Positions 1-8,239 of a DNA stretch of 50,721 bases are shown piece after piece; within the stretch, counting starts at the first letter, position 1; every line of letters starts with the position of its first letter. The stretch is taken from assembly GCA_021202775.1 (NCBI GenBank), contig JAJQCJ010000010.1:3616-54336 (forward strand). Reading direction: 5' to 3'. Origin of the DNA: Clostridiales bacterium. GTDB lineage: Bacteria; Bacillota; Clostridia; Oscillospirales; Oscillospiraceae. The notes under the pieces were generated by a model. That model was not told where the DNA came from. It saw nothing but the letters and a program-made list of their open reading frames with translations, and searched no databases. Position numbers and translations under genes: made by a program.

Positions 1-114
1 CATTTATCTGGTGTGTTGGGCTGACCAAGTTTTTAATTTTTTTTTGTCGCGTGCCGCGCGGGGCGGTGCCCTGCACGGACGGGTGGTTGGTCAAAACTGT
101 TCTATTCTGTCAGA

Positions 115-1788
115 TTATTCCGCCGCTTCCACATAACGGTCATAGGCGGCCTGGTAGACCTCCAGCAGCTCGTTCATGCCGCAGCTGCCCTCCAGCTTGT
201 TCAGATAAGCTTCCCACTCCTCATCGGTGGGGCCGCCGTCCTTCAGCCACAGAGCTTCCTGCTCAGCAACGGCATCCTGGAAGTCGGTCTTGTAGAGGTC
301 GATGGTTTCCAGCTCCTCAGAGGTATACACGCAGTCCAGCGGGTAGGCGGAGGTGTCGGAGACAAAGGGCATCCAGTACTCATACAGGTCGGTCAGACGC
401 TCGATGGCACGGTCCTCCATGTAGAAGTACTCGCTGTAGTACTCGCTGAGGATCAGCTTGGGGCCATAGACCTCATAGTAGCTCTTCAGCTCGCCGGCGC
501 CCTTGCCGTACAGCTCCTGGCTCTCCTCCTCGGAGATGGAGACCCACATGCCGTCCTCATCCTGCTCGGTGAAGTAAGTGCCGATGGGGCCATACTGGAG
601 CTGCATGACGACCTCGCCGTCATACCACTGGTCGAAGAAGGCCAGCAGGGCTTCGGGGTTCTCGCAGGCGGAGGTGATGTTCAGGTTGCCGCTGTTGGTA
701 GCGCCGCCGGTGCGGAGGGTGACGTTGTAGGTGCCGTCAGGGCCTTCCAGAATGGGCAGGAACACATAGTCGTCAGCGTAGTCGCCCATCAGCTCTTCAA
801 TGTACCACCAGGTGGACACGCCCACATAGCCCTGCTGGCACTTGGCTATCAGCTGGGTATCGCTCTGGCTGAACATTTCCACGTCCATCAGGCCCTCGGC
901 ATACCACTCATGGAAGTAGGTCAGGCACTCACGGTAGGCGTCGGTGACGCAGGCGAAGCTGACGGTGCCGGTGCTGTCCAGCTGCAGGTCGTTGCAGATG
1001 TCGTTGGTCCAGTTGGTGAAGCCGAAGCCAGCGTAGAAGATGTTCTGGCCCCAGCACCACTGGTCAAAGCCGGTGCTCATGGGGATGGTGGTGCCGGCGT
1101 CGTTGCCGTAATAGGTGGCGCTCATGTCGTTCTCGGCGAAGGCCACCAGGCAGTCATGGAGCTCATCCAGGGTGGTGGGCACTTCCAGGCCCAGGTAGTC
1201 CAGCCATGCCTTATTGATCATGCTGTACTGGGGAATGGAGTAGATGGAGTAGTCCTCATCAGCGCCGATGCCGGCGGTACCCATCTGCTCGGCGGCGGGC
1301 AGGCCGTAGATGCAGCCGTCGCTCATGGTGATGGCGGAGCGGATCTCAGGATACTCCTCCAGGATGGCGGTCAGGTTGGGCATGGTCTCCTCGTTGATGT
1401 AAGGGGTCAGGTCGATGAAGGTGCCGTCTGCGCCGTAGTTGCTCAGGTCGTAGTTGGAGAAGCCAACGCCCATAAAGGCATCAGGCAGGGAGTCGCCGGC
1501 GATACGGATGTTCACCTGCTCGCCCAGGGTGTCGGAGGTCATGGTCTCCCAGTTAATGGTGATGCCCACGTTCTCCTGGAGCTCGTTCAGCACCTCGTTG
1601 TCGTCATAGCCGGGGGACAGAGCGGACTGGCCGCCCACGATGTCGAACTCGGTCTGGGTGGAGGCTTCACTGCTGTCACCGGAGCCGGAGTCGCTGCTTC
1701 CGCCGCAGCCGGTCAGCAGGGAGCAGGCCATGGCCATGGCCAGCAGCAGAGCCAGCAGTTTTTTGCGTGCTTCTTCATAGTGGTTCAT
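115..1788 (-). CDS. Sugar ABC transporter substrate-binding lipoprotein
   Basis: Extracellular solute-binding lipoprotein, 557 residues, of the long LplA/YtcQ-like type that works with LplB/LplC permeases. The N-terminus has a hydrophobic stretch ending in the lipobox LTGC at about residues 24-28, followed by a Ser/Asp/Gly-rich linker, so it is a membrane-anchored protein that captures sugars outside the cell. It is the last gene of a leftward cluster behind two permeases. The start is doubtful: the ATG at 1788 has only one base between GGAG and ATG. A second ATG at 1778 is 11 bases from GGAG and would give a classic MKKHAK signal, but it is out of frame by one base at an A6 run (minus strand, 1764-1759). 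Substrate unknown; family assignment is secure. Confidence 0.9.
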   Translation of the reverse strand: MNHYEEARKKLLALLLAMAMACSLLTGCGGSSDSGSGDSSEASTQTEFDIVGGQSALSPGYDDNEVLNELQENVGITINWETMTSDTLGEQVNIRIAGDSLPDAFMGVGFSNYDLSNYGADGTFIDLTPYINEETMPNLTAILEEYPEIRSAITMSDGCIYGLPAAEQMGTAGIGADEDYSIYSIPQYSMINKAWLDYLGLEVPTTLDELHDCLVAFAENDMSATYYGNDAGTTIPMSTGFDQWCWGQNIFYAGFGFTNWTNDICNDLQLDSTGTVSFACVTDAYRECLTYFHEWYAEGLMDVEMFSQSDTQLIAKCQQGYVGVSTWWYIEELMGDYADDYVFLPILEGPDGTYNVTLRTGGATNSGNLNITSACENPEALLAFFDQWYDGEVVMQLQYGPIGTYFTEQDEDGMWVSISEEESQELYGKGAGELKSYYEVYGPKLILSEYYSEYFYMEDRAIERLTDLYEYWMPFVSDTSAYPLDCVYTSEELETIDLYKTDFQDAVAEQEALWLKDGGPTDEEWEAYLNKLEGSCGMNELLEVYQAAYDRYVEAAE

Positions 1789-1858
1789 TCTCCTTTATAA
1801 AATGATGTGTATTTTTGCCCCGGCGCAAAGGAGTGCCGGATGTGCAAACGATGGGGTA

Positions 1859-2767
1859 TCAGCCCTTCACAGCGCCAGCCATAAAGCCGGACTCGAAGTA
1901 CTTCTGGACGAAGGGATAGAATACCAGCATGGGGGCCGCCGCCACAACGATGGACGAGAACTTGATCATTTCCGTCAGCTTGTTCAGCTCGGCATAGCCG
2001 CCGGAGATGGTGGACGCCTGGGCCGCGCTGGCGCTGGACTTGATCAGGATGGTACGCAGCACCAGGGGCAGGGGCGCCTGGTCAGAGCTCAGATAAATCA
2101 TGGCGGTGAACCAGTCGTTCCAGTAGGCCACCATGCTGAACACCACCATAACCGCCAGGATGGGGCGGGACAGGGGGATGACGATGTTCCAGAACAGGCG
2201 CAGCTTGGAGGCTCCGTCGATTTCCGCCGCCTCCATCAGCTCCTTGGGGATGCTGTTTTCAATGTAGTTCCGGGCGATAATCATGTTGCCCACGGCAACG
2301 CCGCCGGGGAGGAACAGGGACCACATATTGCCCAGCAGGCCGGTGTCTTTGACCACCAGGTAGGTGGGAATCAGGCCGCCGCCGAAGTACATGGTGATGA
2401 TGAAGAAGATGCTGATAGCCGTTCTGCCGGGCATATCGTGCTGGCTCAGGGGGAACGCCACCAGGTAAATCATGGTCACGGAGAAAATGGTGCCGACCAC
2501 GGTGTACTTGATGCTGTTCAGATAGCCGCTGACGATGCTGCTGTCAGCAAAGACCGCCTTGTAGCCGTCCAGGGTAAAGCCGCTGGGCAGGAGGAAGGTC
2601 TTGCCTGCGTACACGTCATAGGGGTTGGACACCGACGCTACCAGGACGTAATACAGCGGGTAGGCGATGATCAGCAGGATGATGGAGCAGAACACCACCA
2701 GAATGACGTCGCTGGTCTTGTCGGACAGGCCCTTGGTTCGTTTGACCGCTTTTGTTGTTGATGCCAT
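1859..2767 (-). CDS. Carbohydrate ABC transporter permease, LplC/AraQ type
   Basis: Inner-membrane permease of 302 residues, the usual family length. About six membrane helices are visible, and a typical EAA loop (MEAAEIDGAS followed by IPLSRP) lies near residues 190-215 and would contact the ATPase. The protein ends with the family-like KYFESGFMAGAVKG. Start ATG with a GGGGGCGG-type ribosome site upstream. It lies 14 bases downstream of the LplB-type permease and upstream of the binding protein, so the three form one importer. No ATP-binding subunit is nearby, as in other systems of this class that share an MsmX-type ATPase encoded elsewhere. Confidence 0.93.
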   Translation of the reverse strand: MASTTKAVKRTKGLSDKTSDVILVVFCSIILLIIAYPLYYVLVASVSNPYDVYAGKTFLLPSGFTLDGYKAVFADSSIVSGYLNSIKYTVVGTIFSVTMIYLVAFPLSQHDMPGRTAISIFFIITMYFGGGLIPTYLVVKDTGLLGNMWSLFLPGGVAVGNMIIARNYIENSIPKELMEAAEIDGASKLRLFWNIVIPLSRPILAVMVVFSMVAYWNDWFTAMIYLSSDQAPLPLVLRTILIKSSASAAQASTISGGYAELNKLTEMIKFSSIVVAAAPMLVFYPFVQKYFESGFMAGAVKG

Positions 2768-2781
2768 AACTTCCGCCCCCT

Positions 2782-3729
2782 TTACACAAAGCTGACGTCC
2801 GAGGCTTTGGACGCGATTTTGTTGACGATAATCAGCAGGACGATGTTCACTAAGGTATTGAACAGGCCCACGGCTGTGGAATAACTGTATTTGGCGTTTT
2901 CAATACCCTGTTCGTAGACGTACACCGCGATGACGTCGCTGGTGGCCTTGTTCAGGTCGGTTTGCAGCAGCCAGACCTTCTCGAAGCCGATGTTCATCAG
3001 GCCGCCTGCGCTCATAATCAGCTGAATGACCGCCATGGGAATCAGCGCAGGAACGTCAATGTTCAGGATACGCTGGAACATGGACGCGCCGTCTACCTTG
3101 GCCGCCTCGTAGAGGCTCTTGTCCACGCTGGAGAGGGTGGCCAGGTAAATGATGGTACCCCAGCCTGCGTCCTGCCAGATACCGGAGGAAATGTAGATGG
3201 TGCGGAAGGCGCCGCTCAGGGTCAGGAAGTCCGTCTGCGTCCCCAGGATCAGGTTGATGAGGCCGCCGGAGGGGCTCAGGAAGATGCGGATCATACCGCA
3301 GATGACCATGGTGGAGATGAAGTGGGGGGCGTACAGCACCGTCTGAACCACCCGCTTGAATCTGCCGAACCGGAGCTGGTTGATGGCCAGGGACAGGATG
3401 ATGGGAACCGGGAAGCTCCACAGCAGGCTGTACAGGCTCAGCAGAACGGTGTTGCGGATCATCCGCACGCAGTTGGGGCTGCTGAAGAATCGCTGGAACC
3501 AGTAAAGCCCCACCCATTCGCTGCCCAGATAGCCCTTGCTGGCCTTAAAGTCACGGAAGGCGATCTGGATGCCGTACATGGGGATGTACTTGTAAATGAT
3601 GGTGATAACCACCGGGATCAGCAGCAGCAGGTAAAGCTGCCAGTTAGCGGCCAGCCGGGTTTTCAGGGGCACCTTGTGGACAGCCTGCACCGCCCCGGCC
3701 TGCGCCTTTTTTGAGGTCTTTGCGCTCAC
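2782..3729 (-). CDS. Carbohydrate ABC transporter permease, LplB type
   Basis: First gene of the importer cluster. The protein has about six membrane helices, an EAA motif (YEAAKVDGAS ... IDVPAL) and the LplB-like segment YKYIPMYGIQIAFRDF near the first helix. The open frame continues far upstream to 4071, but that extension is not protein-like and runs through the promoter. I choose the GTG at 3729, which lies 11 bases after AAAAGGAG and gives 315 residues, the family norm. A GTG at 3741 overlaps the ribosome site and is less likely. Its partner permease starts 14 bases downstream. Transcription probably starts from the promoter at 3935-3963. Confidence 0.9.
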   Translation of the reverse strand: MSAKTSKKAQAGAVQAVHKVPLKTRLAANWQLYLLLLIPVVITIIYKYIPMYGIQIAFRDFKASKGYLGSEWVGLYWFQRFFSSPNCVRMIRNTVLLSLYSLLWSFPVPIILSLAINQLRFGRFKRVVQTVLYAPHFISTMVICGMIRIFLSPSGGLINLILGTQTDFLTLSGAFRTIYISSGIWQDAGWGTIIYLATLSSVDKSLYEAAKVDGASMFQRILNIDVPALIPMAVIQLIMSAGGLMNIGFEKVWLLQTDLNKATSDVIAVYVYEQGIENAKYSYSTAVGLFNTLVNIVLLIIVNKIASKASDVSFV

Positions 3730-3832
3730 TTGTTTGCTCACTCCTTTTCTGTTCTTGCTGCGAAAGCAGGTATCAGATTCTGAATCTGCATCATCTCCTC
3801 CCCACGGTTTTTGGTGCTGATTTCCAAGAATG

Positions 3833-3920
3833 GAAAAACGTTTCATATTTATCCGATAAGAAAAACGAATGGCCCGACTGCCGCAAAACAGCCAGCTGCA
3901 CCCGCGTGAAACGTTTTTTC
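3833..3920. promoter_or_regulatory. Paired LacI-type operator candidates
   Basis: Two copies of the same near-palindrome, TGAAACGTTTTT, are centred on CG at 3839-3840 (written GAAAAACGTTTCA, 3833-3845) and at 3912-3913 (TGAAACGTTTTTTC, 3907-3920). They are 73 bp apart, about seven helical turns, and both lie downstream of the leftward promoter, in the leader of the importer operon. A central CG with TGAAAC half-sites is typical of LacI-family operators, including catabolite sites. The likely ligand is the divergent regulator at 4243; this is inferred. Confidence 0.65.
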
Positions 3921-3934
3921 TTCCTGATAGCAAT

Positions 3935-3963
3935 AGAATACACATTTCCGAAACCTTTGTCAA
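3935..3963 (-). promoter_or_regulatory. Sigma-A promoter of the sugar importer operon
   Basis: Reading leftward: -35 TTGACA (3963-3958), 17-base spacer, -10 TATTCT (3940-3935). It is placed about 200 bases upstream of the LplB-type gene, and the operator copy at 3907-3920 lies just downstream of its start point, suiting repression. Confidence 0.8.
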
Positions 3964-4079
3964 TGCTTTTTTGAGAAAAAATATACTTTCGTCGATATTG
4001 CCAATTTTGAATTGGTATTTTTGTGCAAAAGCACAAAGCTCCTGTTGCAAAATCGTTTCATAAAATTTCATGAAACCCC

Positions 4080-4108
4080 TTTACAAACGGAAATCAGAGG
4101 TGTATAAT
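4080..4108 (+). promoter_or_regulatory. Sigma-A promoter of the LacI-type regulator gene
   Basis: -35 TTTACA (4080-4085), 17-base spacer, -10 TATAAT (4103-4108). A palindrome TTTCATGAAA (4067-4076) and a half-site ATCGTTTCA (4052-4060) sit immediately upstream. Confidence 0.8.
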
Positions 4109-4165
4109 GGGTCCATCAACAAGGACGGGGATAAATGTCTTCCGTCCACTGTCCGTTCAATTTTA

Positions 4166-4178
4166 TGAAACGTTATTC
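4166..4178. promoter_or_regulatory. Operator candidate in the lacI-type leader
   Basis: TGAAACGTTATTC matches the two sites in the importer leader at nine consecutive positions (TGAAACGTT). It lies between the regulator's promoter and its start codon, where a repressor could control its own synthesis. Confidence 0.55.
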
Positions 4179-4242
4179 CTTTAAATGCCACGGAATTGCC
4201 CGGTGTCTGCCGGGCTGCGGAAAGAGAAATGAGGTGTTCCTT

Positions 4243-5229
4243 TTGACAAAATACGATTCCGCCCCCACCATGAAGGATGTGGCGAAGGACGCGGGGGTGT
4301 CCCTGGGCACCGTGTCTAAGGTGGTCAACGGCCTCCCTGTGGGGAAGGTCTATCAGCGAAAGGTGGAGGCGTCCATCCAGAAGCTGAACTATCAGGTGAA
4401 CAGCTACGCCAAGGGGTTAAAGACGAATAAGACCTATACGGTGGCCTTCCTGATCCCGGACACATTTAACCCCTTTTTCGGCTGGCTGACCTACTACATC
4501 AACCGGGAGCTGGAAAAGCGGGGCTACCGGATGCTGCTGTGCGCCACCAATGCGGACACCAGGATGGAGCAGAGCTATATCACCATGGCCCAGCAGAACA
4601 AGGTGGACGGCATCATCTGCCTGTCCTACAACGAGGGCTTACAGGTGCAGGAGGGGCTCCCCTTCGTGACCATTGACCGGCATTTCAGCGGCTCCATCCC
4701 CTGCGTGTCCAGCGACAACTTCAGCGGCGGCCAGATGGCCGCCCAGCGGCTGGACGAGCTGGGCTGCCGCCATGTGGCCTTCCTCAGCATCGGCTCCCCT
4801 CTGGTCAACGAGACCACGAAGCGGGGGGACGGCTTCCTGAGCTACTGCGCCGGTCACGGCCTGTCCTATGAGCTGCTGCGGCTGTATGACGGCGCACCCT
4901 TCTCCGCGTTTACCGACTTCCTGCAGCGGCACCTGGCAGGGGAGAACGCCATTGACGGCATTTTCTGCGTAAATGATTCCCTGGCGGTGAAAATCATCCG
5001 CTACCTGAGGGAGCAGGGGGTCCGGGTGCCGGAGGATGTGCAGGTCATCGGCTATGACGGTGTGAAGGATTACATCTCGGAGGATTACCACTGTTCCACC
5101 ATCATTCAGCCCCTGGACAAGATGGCGGAGGTCAGCGTGGATATGCTGCTGTCTCAGGACTGGTCCAACACGCCGACACTGGTTTGTCTGCCCGTCACCT
5201 ACGCCCCCGGCGGCACCACAAAGGAGTGA
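4243..5229 (+). CDS. LacI-family transcriptional regulator
   Basis: DNA-binding regulator of 328 residues. The N-terminal helix-turn-helix and hinge helix are clear (MKDVAKDAGVSLGTVSKVVNG, residues 10-30), followed by a periplasmic-binding-protein-like sensor domain with the usual segments (VAFLIPDTFNPFF, DGIICL, VPEDVQVIGYDG). I choose the TTG at 4243 because GAGG lies eight bases upstream; ATG 4270 is an internal alternative that would cut the first helix, and the upstream ATG at 4135 lacks a ribosome site. It is divergent from the sugar importer and probably represses it in response to an imported sugar. The next gene starts six bases after its stop, so the regulator is part of an operon. 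Confidence 0.9.
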   Translation: MTKYDSAPTMKDVAKDAGVSLGTVSKVVNGLPVGKVYQRKVEASIQKLNYQVNSYAKGLKTNKTYTVAFLIPDTFNPFFGWLTYYINRELEKRGYRMLLCATNADTRMEQSYITMAQQNKVDGIICLSYNEGLQVQEGLPFVTIDRHFSGSIPCVSSDNFSGGQMAAQRLDELGCRHVAFLSIGSPLVNETTKRGDGFLSYCAGHGLSYELLRLYDGAPFSAFTDFLQRHLAGENAIDGIFCVNDSLAVKIIRYLREQGVRVPEDVQVIGYDGVKDYISEDYHCSTIIQPLDKMAEVSVDMLLSQDWSNTPTLVCLPVTYAPGGTTKE

Positions 5230-5235
5230 ACGCAA

Positions 5236-5973
5236 ATGCCCAGTGAGTATGCCAAATGGTTACAGCGGGACGTTGCCCCGGAGGACAAGGGGCCGGAACC
5301 CGGCAGGTGGGCCAAATTCTGCACCTGGATGCGGTACAACTGGGGCATCGTCCTGTGTATCGTCATCGTGATCGGCGTGGGCGTCTCCCTGCTGTTCAGC
5401 GCGCTGGGGTTCGGCAAGGTCAAACCGGACTATCAGGTGGCCTATGTGGGCACCGATGAGCTGCCGGAGGACACCGTTGACGCCCTCTGCGAGGCCCTGG
5501 AGGCCCTGGGTGAGGACCTGAACGGGGACGGTCAGGTGGTGGTGCAGGTGAACCAGTATTACACCACCTCCGATACGGAGGACGAAACCGGGGCCATGAC
5601 CGCCTACGCCTCCGAGGTGTCCCTGATTGCGGACATCAACGACTGCGAGAGCTATTTCTTCCTGGTGGAGGACCCGGACGACTTCCAGACGAAGTACCAG
5701 CTCCTGGCCACCGAGGACGGCGGCTGTCCGGAGGATACGGACACCGACGGGATGGGCAAGGTCTATCAGTGGGCAAACTGCCCGGTGCTGGCGGGCATCG
5801 ACCTGGGGGAATATACCATCTCCCTGATGGGGGAGACCGCCACCGGCGACAGCAATGAGCTGGTACAGACGCTGTACCTGGGCCGCCGGTGCTTCTACCT
5901 GGAGGACACGGTGGAAAATCCGGAGGGCTGCGAGGCCCTGTGGGAAGCCTTGACGGAGGGGGCTGTGCGATGA
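5236..5973 (+). CDS. Single-pass membrane protein of unknown function
   Basis: 245 residues, family not recognised. A hydrophilic N-terminal part of about 33 residues is followed by one membrane helix (YNWGIVLCIVIVIGVGVSLL, about 34-53) and an acidic C-terminal domain that would lie outside the cell. A DLNGDGQV segment near residue 95 resembles a calcium-binding loop. The ribosome site AAGGAG overlaps the end of the lacI-type gene, and the next gene overlaps this one by ATGA, so the set is co-translated. Position suggests an envelope role linked to the operon, but no function can be given. Confidence 0.75.
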   Translation: MPSEYAKWLQRDVAPEDKGPEPGRWAKFCTWMRYNWGIVLCIVIVIGVGVSLLFSALGFGKVKPDYQVAYVGTDELPEDTVDALCEALEALGEDLNGDGQVVVQVNQYYTTSDTEDETGAMTAYASEVSLIADINDCESYFFLVEDPDDFQTKYQLLATEDGGCPEDTDTDGMGKVYQWANCPVLAGIDLGEYTISLMGETATGDSNELVQTLYLGRRCFYLEDTVENPEGCEALWEALTEGAVR

Positions 5974-6563
5974 AACGGATGAAATGCTTATTGCTGTGCG
6001 GGGCGCTGGTGTTCTGCCTCACCGGCTGTGTGCAGCAGGCCCCCACCGCCACCAACAGCGGTGAGGACTGGGACGCGGACTGGACCCTGGTGGGCACCAC
6101 CATCGGCATCGAGGAGCCGGGCAACGGCCTGACCCTGCTGGACAACAAGGACGCCCTGACCGCCTCCGGCCTGTACTACGCCGCCTGGGTCATCGGCGAA
6201 GCGGAGGACTATGTCAATTCGGATGGGGACACCATCGACCTCTACGACGCCCAGCTCTATGTGCTGTTACAGGACTGCGACGATGAGGACGCCGCTCAGA
6301 CCAGCGTGGACGGCTGGCAGGCCCAGGAGGAGGACGCCTACAACGTCCTCAGCGTGGAAACGGCGGTTTGCGCGGGCCAGACCTTTACCATCCTGATCTA
6401 CGAGACAGAGGGCGAGGACAACCCCTACGCCTCCGGCGTGTCCGCCTTCACCGCCTATCAAAACCACGCCATCAACGTGGAGCTGGCCTGTCAGGAGGGC
6501 TTTGACGGCGACGCCTACACCATTTTAACGGAATTTCTGGAAGGCTTCCACTACGCGGAATAA
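5970..6563 (+). CDS. Lipoprotein of unknown function
   Basis: 197 residues. The signal MKRMKCLLLCGALVFCLTGC has a lipobox LTGC with Cys 20, so it is a lipoprotein. The rest is acidic and unrecognised. I choose ATG 5970 (GGAGGGGGC upstream; ATGA overlap with the previous gene) over the longer open frame that starts inside the previous gene. Together with the gene before it this looks like a pair of secreted and membrane-anchored partners. Confidence 0.78.
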   Translation: MKRMKCLLLCGALVFCLTGCVQQAPTATNSGEDWDADWTLVGTTIGIEEPGNGLTLLDNKDALTASGLYYAAWVIGEAEDYVNSDGDTIDLYDAQLYVLLQDCDDEDAAQTSVDGWQAQEEDAYNVLSVETAVCAGQTFTILIYETEGEDNPYASGVSAFTAYQNHAINVELACQEGFDGDAYTILTEFLEGFHYAE

Positions 6564-6583
6564 GGGAAAGGAGCACTGCAACG

Positions 6584-7390
6584 ATGGCACTGTTTTTTGC
6601 GGAGGACGATTATCCCTCCGGCGGCCGAAAGACCGGCTTCAACCGGTACCGGGAGGTGCTGGAACAGAACTTCGGTTCCTATATTCTGGCGGGGCTGCTG
6701 ACGCTGGCAGGTTTTCTGCCCTTCGCCCTGGGTATGATTTACGCCGTTTTGTCCACCAGCGTGCTGGTGATGCTGATTGCCGCCCTGGTGGGCGGGCTGT
6801 TTGCCGGCCCGGCGCTGTACGGCCTCTATGACCTGATTTTCCGCACCCTGCGGGACGCCCCCAGCAAGTGGTGGGGCAACTACAAAAAGGCGATGAAGGA
6901 GAACTGGAAGGCCGCCCTGCTGCCCGGCGTGGTGCTCTGCCTGTTCCTGGGGGTGGTGATTTTCGCGGCGCTGCTGATGTTCTGGTGGGCGGAGGTCTTC
7001 CCCGGCTGGGGTACCATCGTCATCTCCCTCCTCAGCGTGCTGCTGGGCACCATGCTGCTCACCACCTACTGGCCCCAGCTGGTGCTGTTCCGGCAGTCCG
7101 GCATCGTGCGCCTCAAGAACTGCCTGCTGTTCTGCATGAAATACTTCTGGCACACCCTGGGGGTGGCCGCCCTTCAGGTGGCCTTCTGGCTGCTGATGGC
7201 GCTGCTGCTGCCCTGGTCCGTGCTGGTGCTGCCCCTGATCGGGATGTGGTTCATCCTGTTTCTCGGCAACTTCCTGCTCTACCATGATTTGGACACCGCC
7301 TTCCAGCTGGAAAAGACCCTCCGGGAGCAGATGCCGGAGCAGGCCCCCCTTTACGAGGAGGAGGAACCGGAGGAGGACGACGACGTATGA
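6584..7390 (+). CDS. YesL/DUF624-like integral membrane protein
   Basis: 268 residues with about six hydrophobic segments and a strongly acidic tail (EEEEPEEDDD). The pattern FNRYREVLEQNFGSYI ... GPALYGLYDLIFRTLRD resembles DUF624 (YesL) proteins, which commonly sit beside LplB/LplC-type sugar importers in Firmicutes. That fits here, since the importer lies just across the lacI-type gene. The AAAGGAG ribosome site is well placed. Stop and next start overlap (ATGA). Function unknown; similarity judged by eye. Confidence 0.72.
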   Translation: MALFFAEDDYPSGGRKTGFNRYREVLEQNFGSYILAGLLTLAGFLPFALGMIYAVLSTSVLVMLIAALVGGLFAGPALYGLYDLIFRTLRDAPSKWWGNYKKAMKENWKAALLPGVVLCLFLGVVIFAALLMFWWAEVFPGWGTIVISLLSVLLGTMLLTTYWPQLVLFRQSGIVRLKNCLLFCMKYFWHTLGVAALQVAFWLLMALLLPWSVLVLPLIGMWFILFLGNFLLYHDLDTAFQLEKTLREQMPEQAPLYEEEEPEEDDDV

Positions 7391-7908
7391 CAGAGCCGTT
7401 GGTACGCAACCACACGGAGATCTCCCTCCGCCTCTTCCGGGAGGGCGCCCGGCCCCAGCTGCGCCGGAAGTACAACCGGATGACGGCGACGGTGGCCCTG
7501 GCCCTGCTGGCGGCCCTGGCGGTGTTGGCGGTGGTCATGTGGTTTATGTCCGGCAGCTTCTCCGCCCTGGGCATGGAGGCGGTGCTCTATGTGCTGGTTC
7601 TGGGCTGGATTCGCATTGCCCTGCCCCGGATGGAGTGCAAGCGGGCCTATCAGGCCATGGTCAACCGCAGCGGCGGCGGCGCCCCCTGCCGGGAGCTGCT
7701 GTTCTACGAGGACCATCTGCTGGTGCAGCCGGAGACGGAGGAGGCTGTCTCCATCCCCTACGAAGCGGTCACCGAAGTCCGGGAGACGAAGCACGCCCTG
7801 ACGCTGTCCTACACAGAGGGGGCCAGGGTGCTGGTGGACAAGGACGGATTCCTCCAGGGCAGCGTGGAGGATGTGCGGGCGCTGCTGGCGGGCGCGAAGA
7901 ACGTCTGA
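7387..7908 (+). CDS. YcxB-like membrane protein
   Basis: 173 residues. Two membrane helices (about 30-50 and 55-78) are followed by a soluble C-terminal domain with the YcxB-type pattern: LLFYEDHLLVQ, then a SIPYEAVTEVRET segment, then LTLSYTEGARVLVDKDGF. The YcxB C-terminal domain is widespread and of unknown function. The start overlaps the previous stop by four bases. It is the last gene of the lacI-type operon; a GGAACCTCCG hairpin follows at 7930-7955. Confidence 0.75.
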   Translation: MTEPLVRNHTEISLRLFREGARPQLRRKYNRMTATVALALLAALAVLAVVMWFMSGSFSALGMEAVLYVLVLGWIRIALPRMECKRAYQAMVNRSGGGAPCRELLFYEDHLLVQPETEEAVSIPYEAVTEVRETKHALTLSYTEGARVLVDKDGFLQGSVEDVRALLAGAKNV

Positions 7909-7929
7909 CTTTCCCATAACAGGCTTTGA

Positions 7930-7955
7930 GGAACCTCCGGGCATCGGAGGTTTCC
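7930..7955. other. Hairpin at the end of the lacI-type operon
   Basis: GGAACCTCCG and CGGAGGTTTCC form a stem of about ten pairs. There is no T-run after it, so it is not a clear intrinsic terminator. It directly abuts the inverted-repeat element at 7956-8190 and shares the GAGGAACCTC end sequence with it, so it may be a leftover end of that element. Confidence 0.5.
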
Positions 7956-8190
7956 GAGGAACCTCTGAATAAATGAACGAGAGCGAATTGCGAGGAAATT
8001 TTCGTCTGCGACTCGCATGGCCTGCGGCCATTGCTCCCTGCATTCGCGCATAAGAGGAATTGGCCATTCGGCCTGCGCTTCAGAAAAAGGCGCAAAGCCT
8101 TGAAATCCTGACGGATTTCAAGGCTTTGCAACGCATTTATGGCGGAAATTTACCGCAAGGCGCCGAAGTTGATTTGTTCAGAGGTTCCTC
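7956..8190. mobile_element. MITE-like element, 235 bp, no coding content
   Basis: The ends are a perfect 14-bp inverted repeat (GAGGAACCTCTGAA at 7956-7969, TTCAGAGGTTCCTC at 8177-8190). Similarity continues inward for about 50 bp with mismatches (shared AAAT.AAC, TTGCG, AAATTT). Inside is a perfect 17-bp hairpin (8092-8108 / 8113-8129, loop TGAC). No gene fits. Long inverted ends without a transposase fit a non-autonomous element. I see no clear target duplication. It lies just upstream of the cobalamin-controlled promoter. Confidence 0.65.
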
Positions 8191-8202
8191 TTTATTTTCC
8201 TC

Positions 8203-8231
8203 TTGCATCCTGGCCGGTCATCGGTTATAAT
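8203..8231 (+). promoter_or_regulatory. Promoter of the cobalamin-controlled operon
   Basis: -35 TTGCAT (8203-8208), 17-base spacer, -10 TATAAT (8226-8231), ending nine bases before the riboswitch begins. Confidence 0.75.
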
Positions 8232-8239
8232 GCCGTTGT

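Noticed and set aside
910-1800. 296-codon frame on the plus strand opposite the binding-protein gene
   Set aside because: It is a composition artefact opposite a clear lipoprotein gene.
4243-4248. TTGACA resembling a -35 box at the start of the LacI-type coding region
   Set aside because: No -10 box follows at a suitable distance, and the TTG is explained as the start codon behind GAGG.
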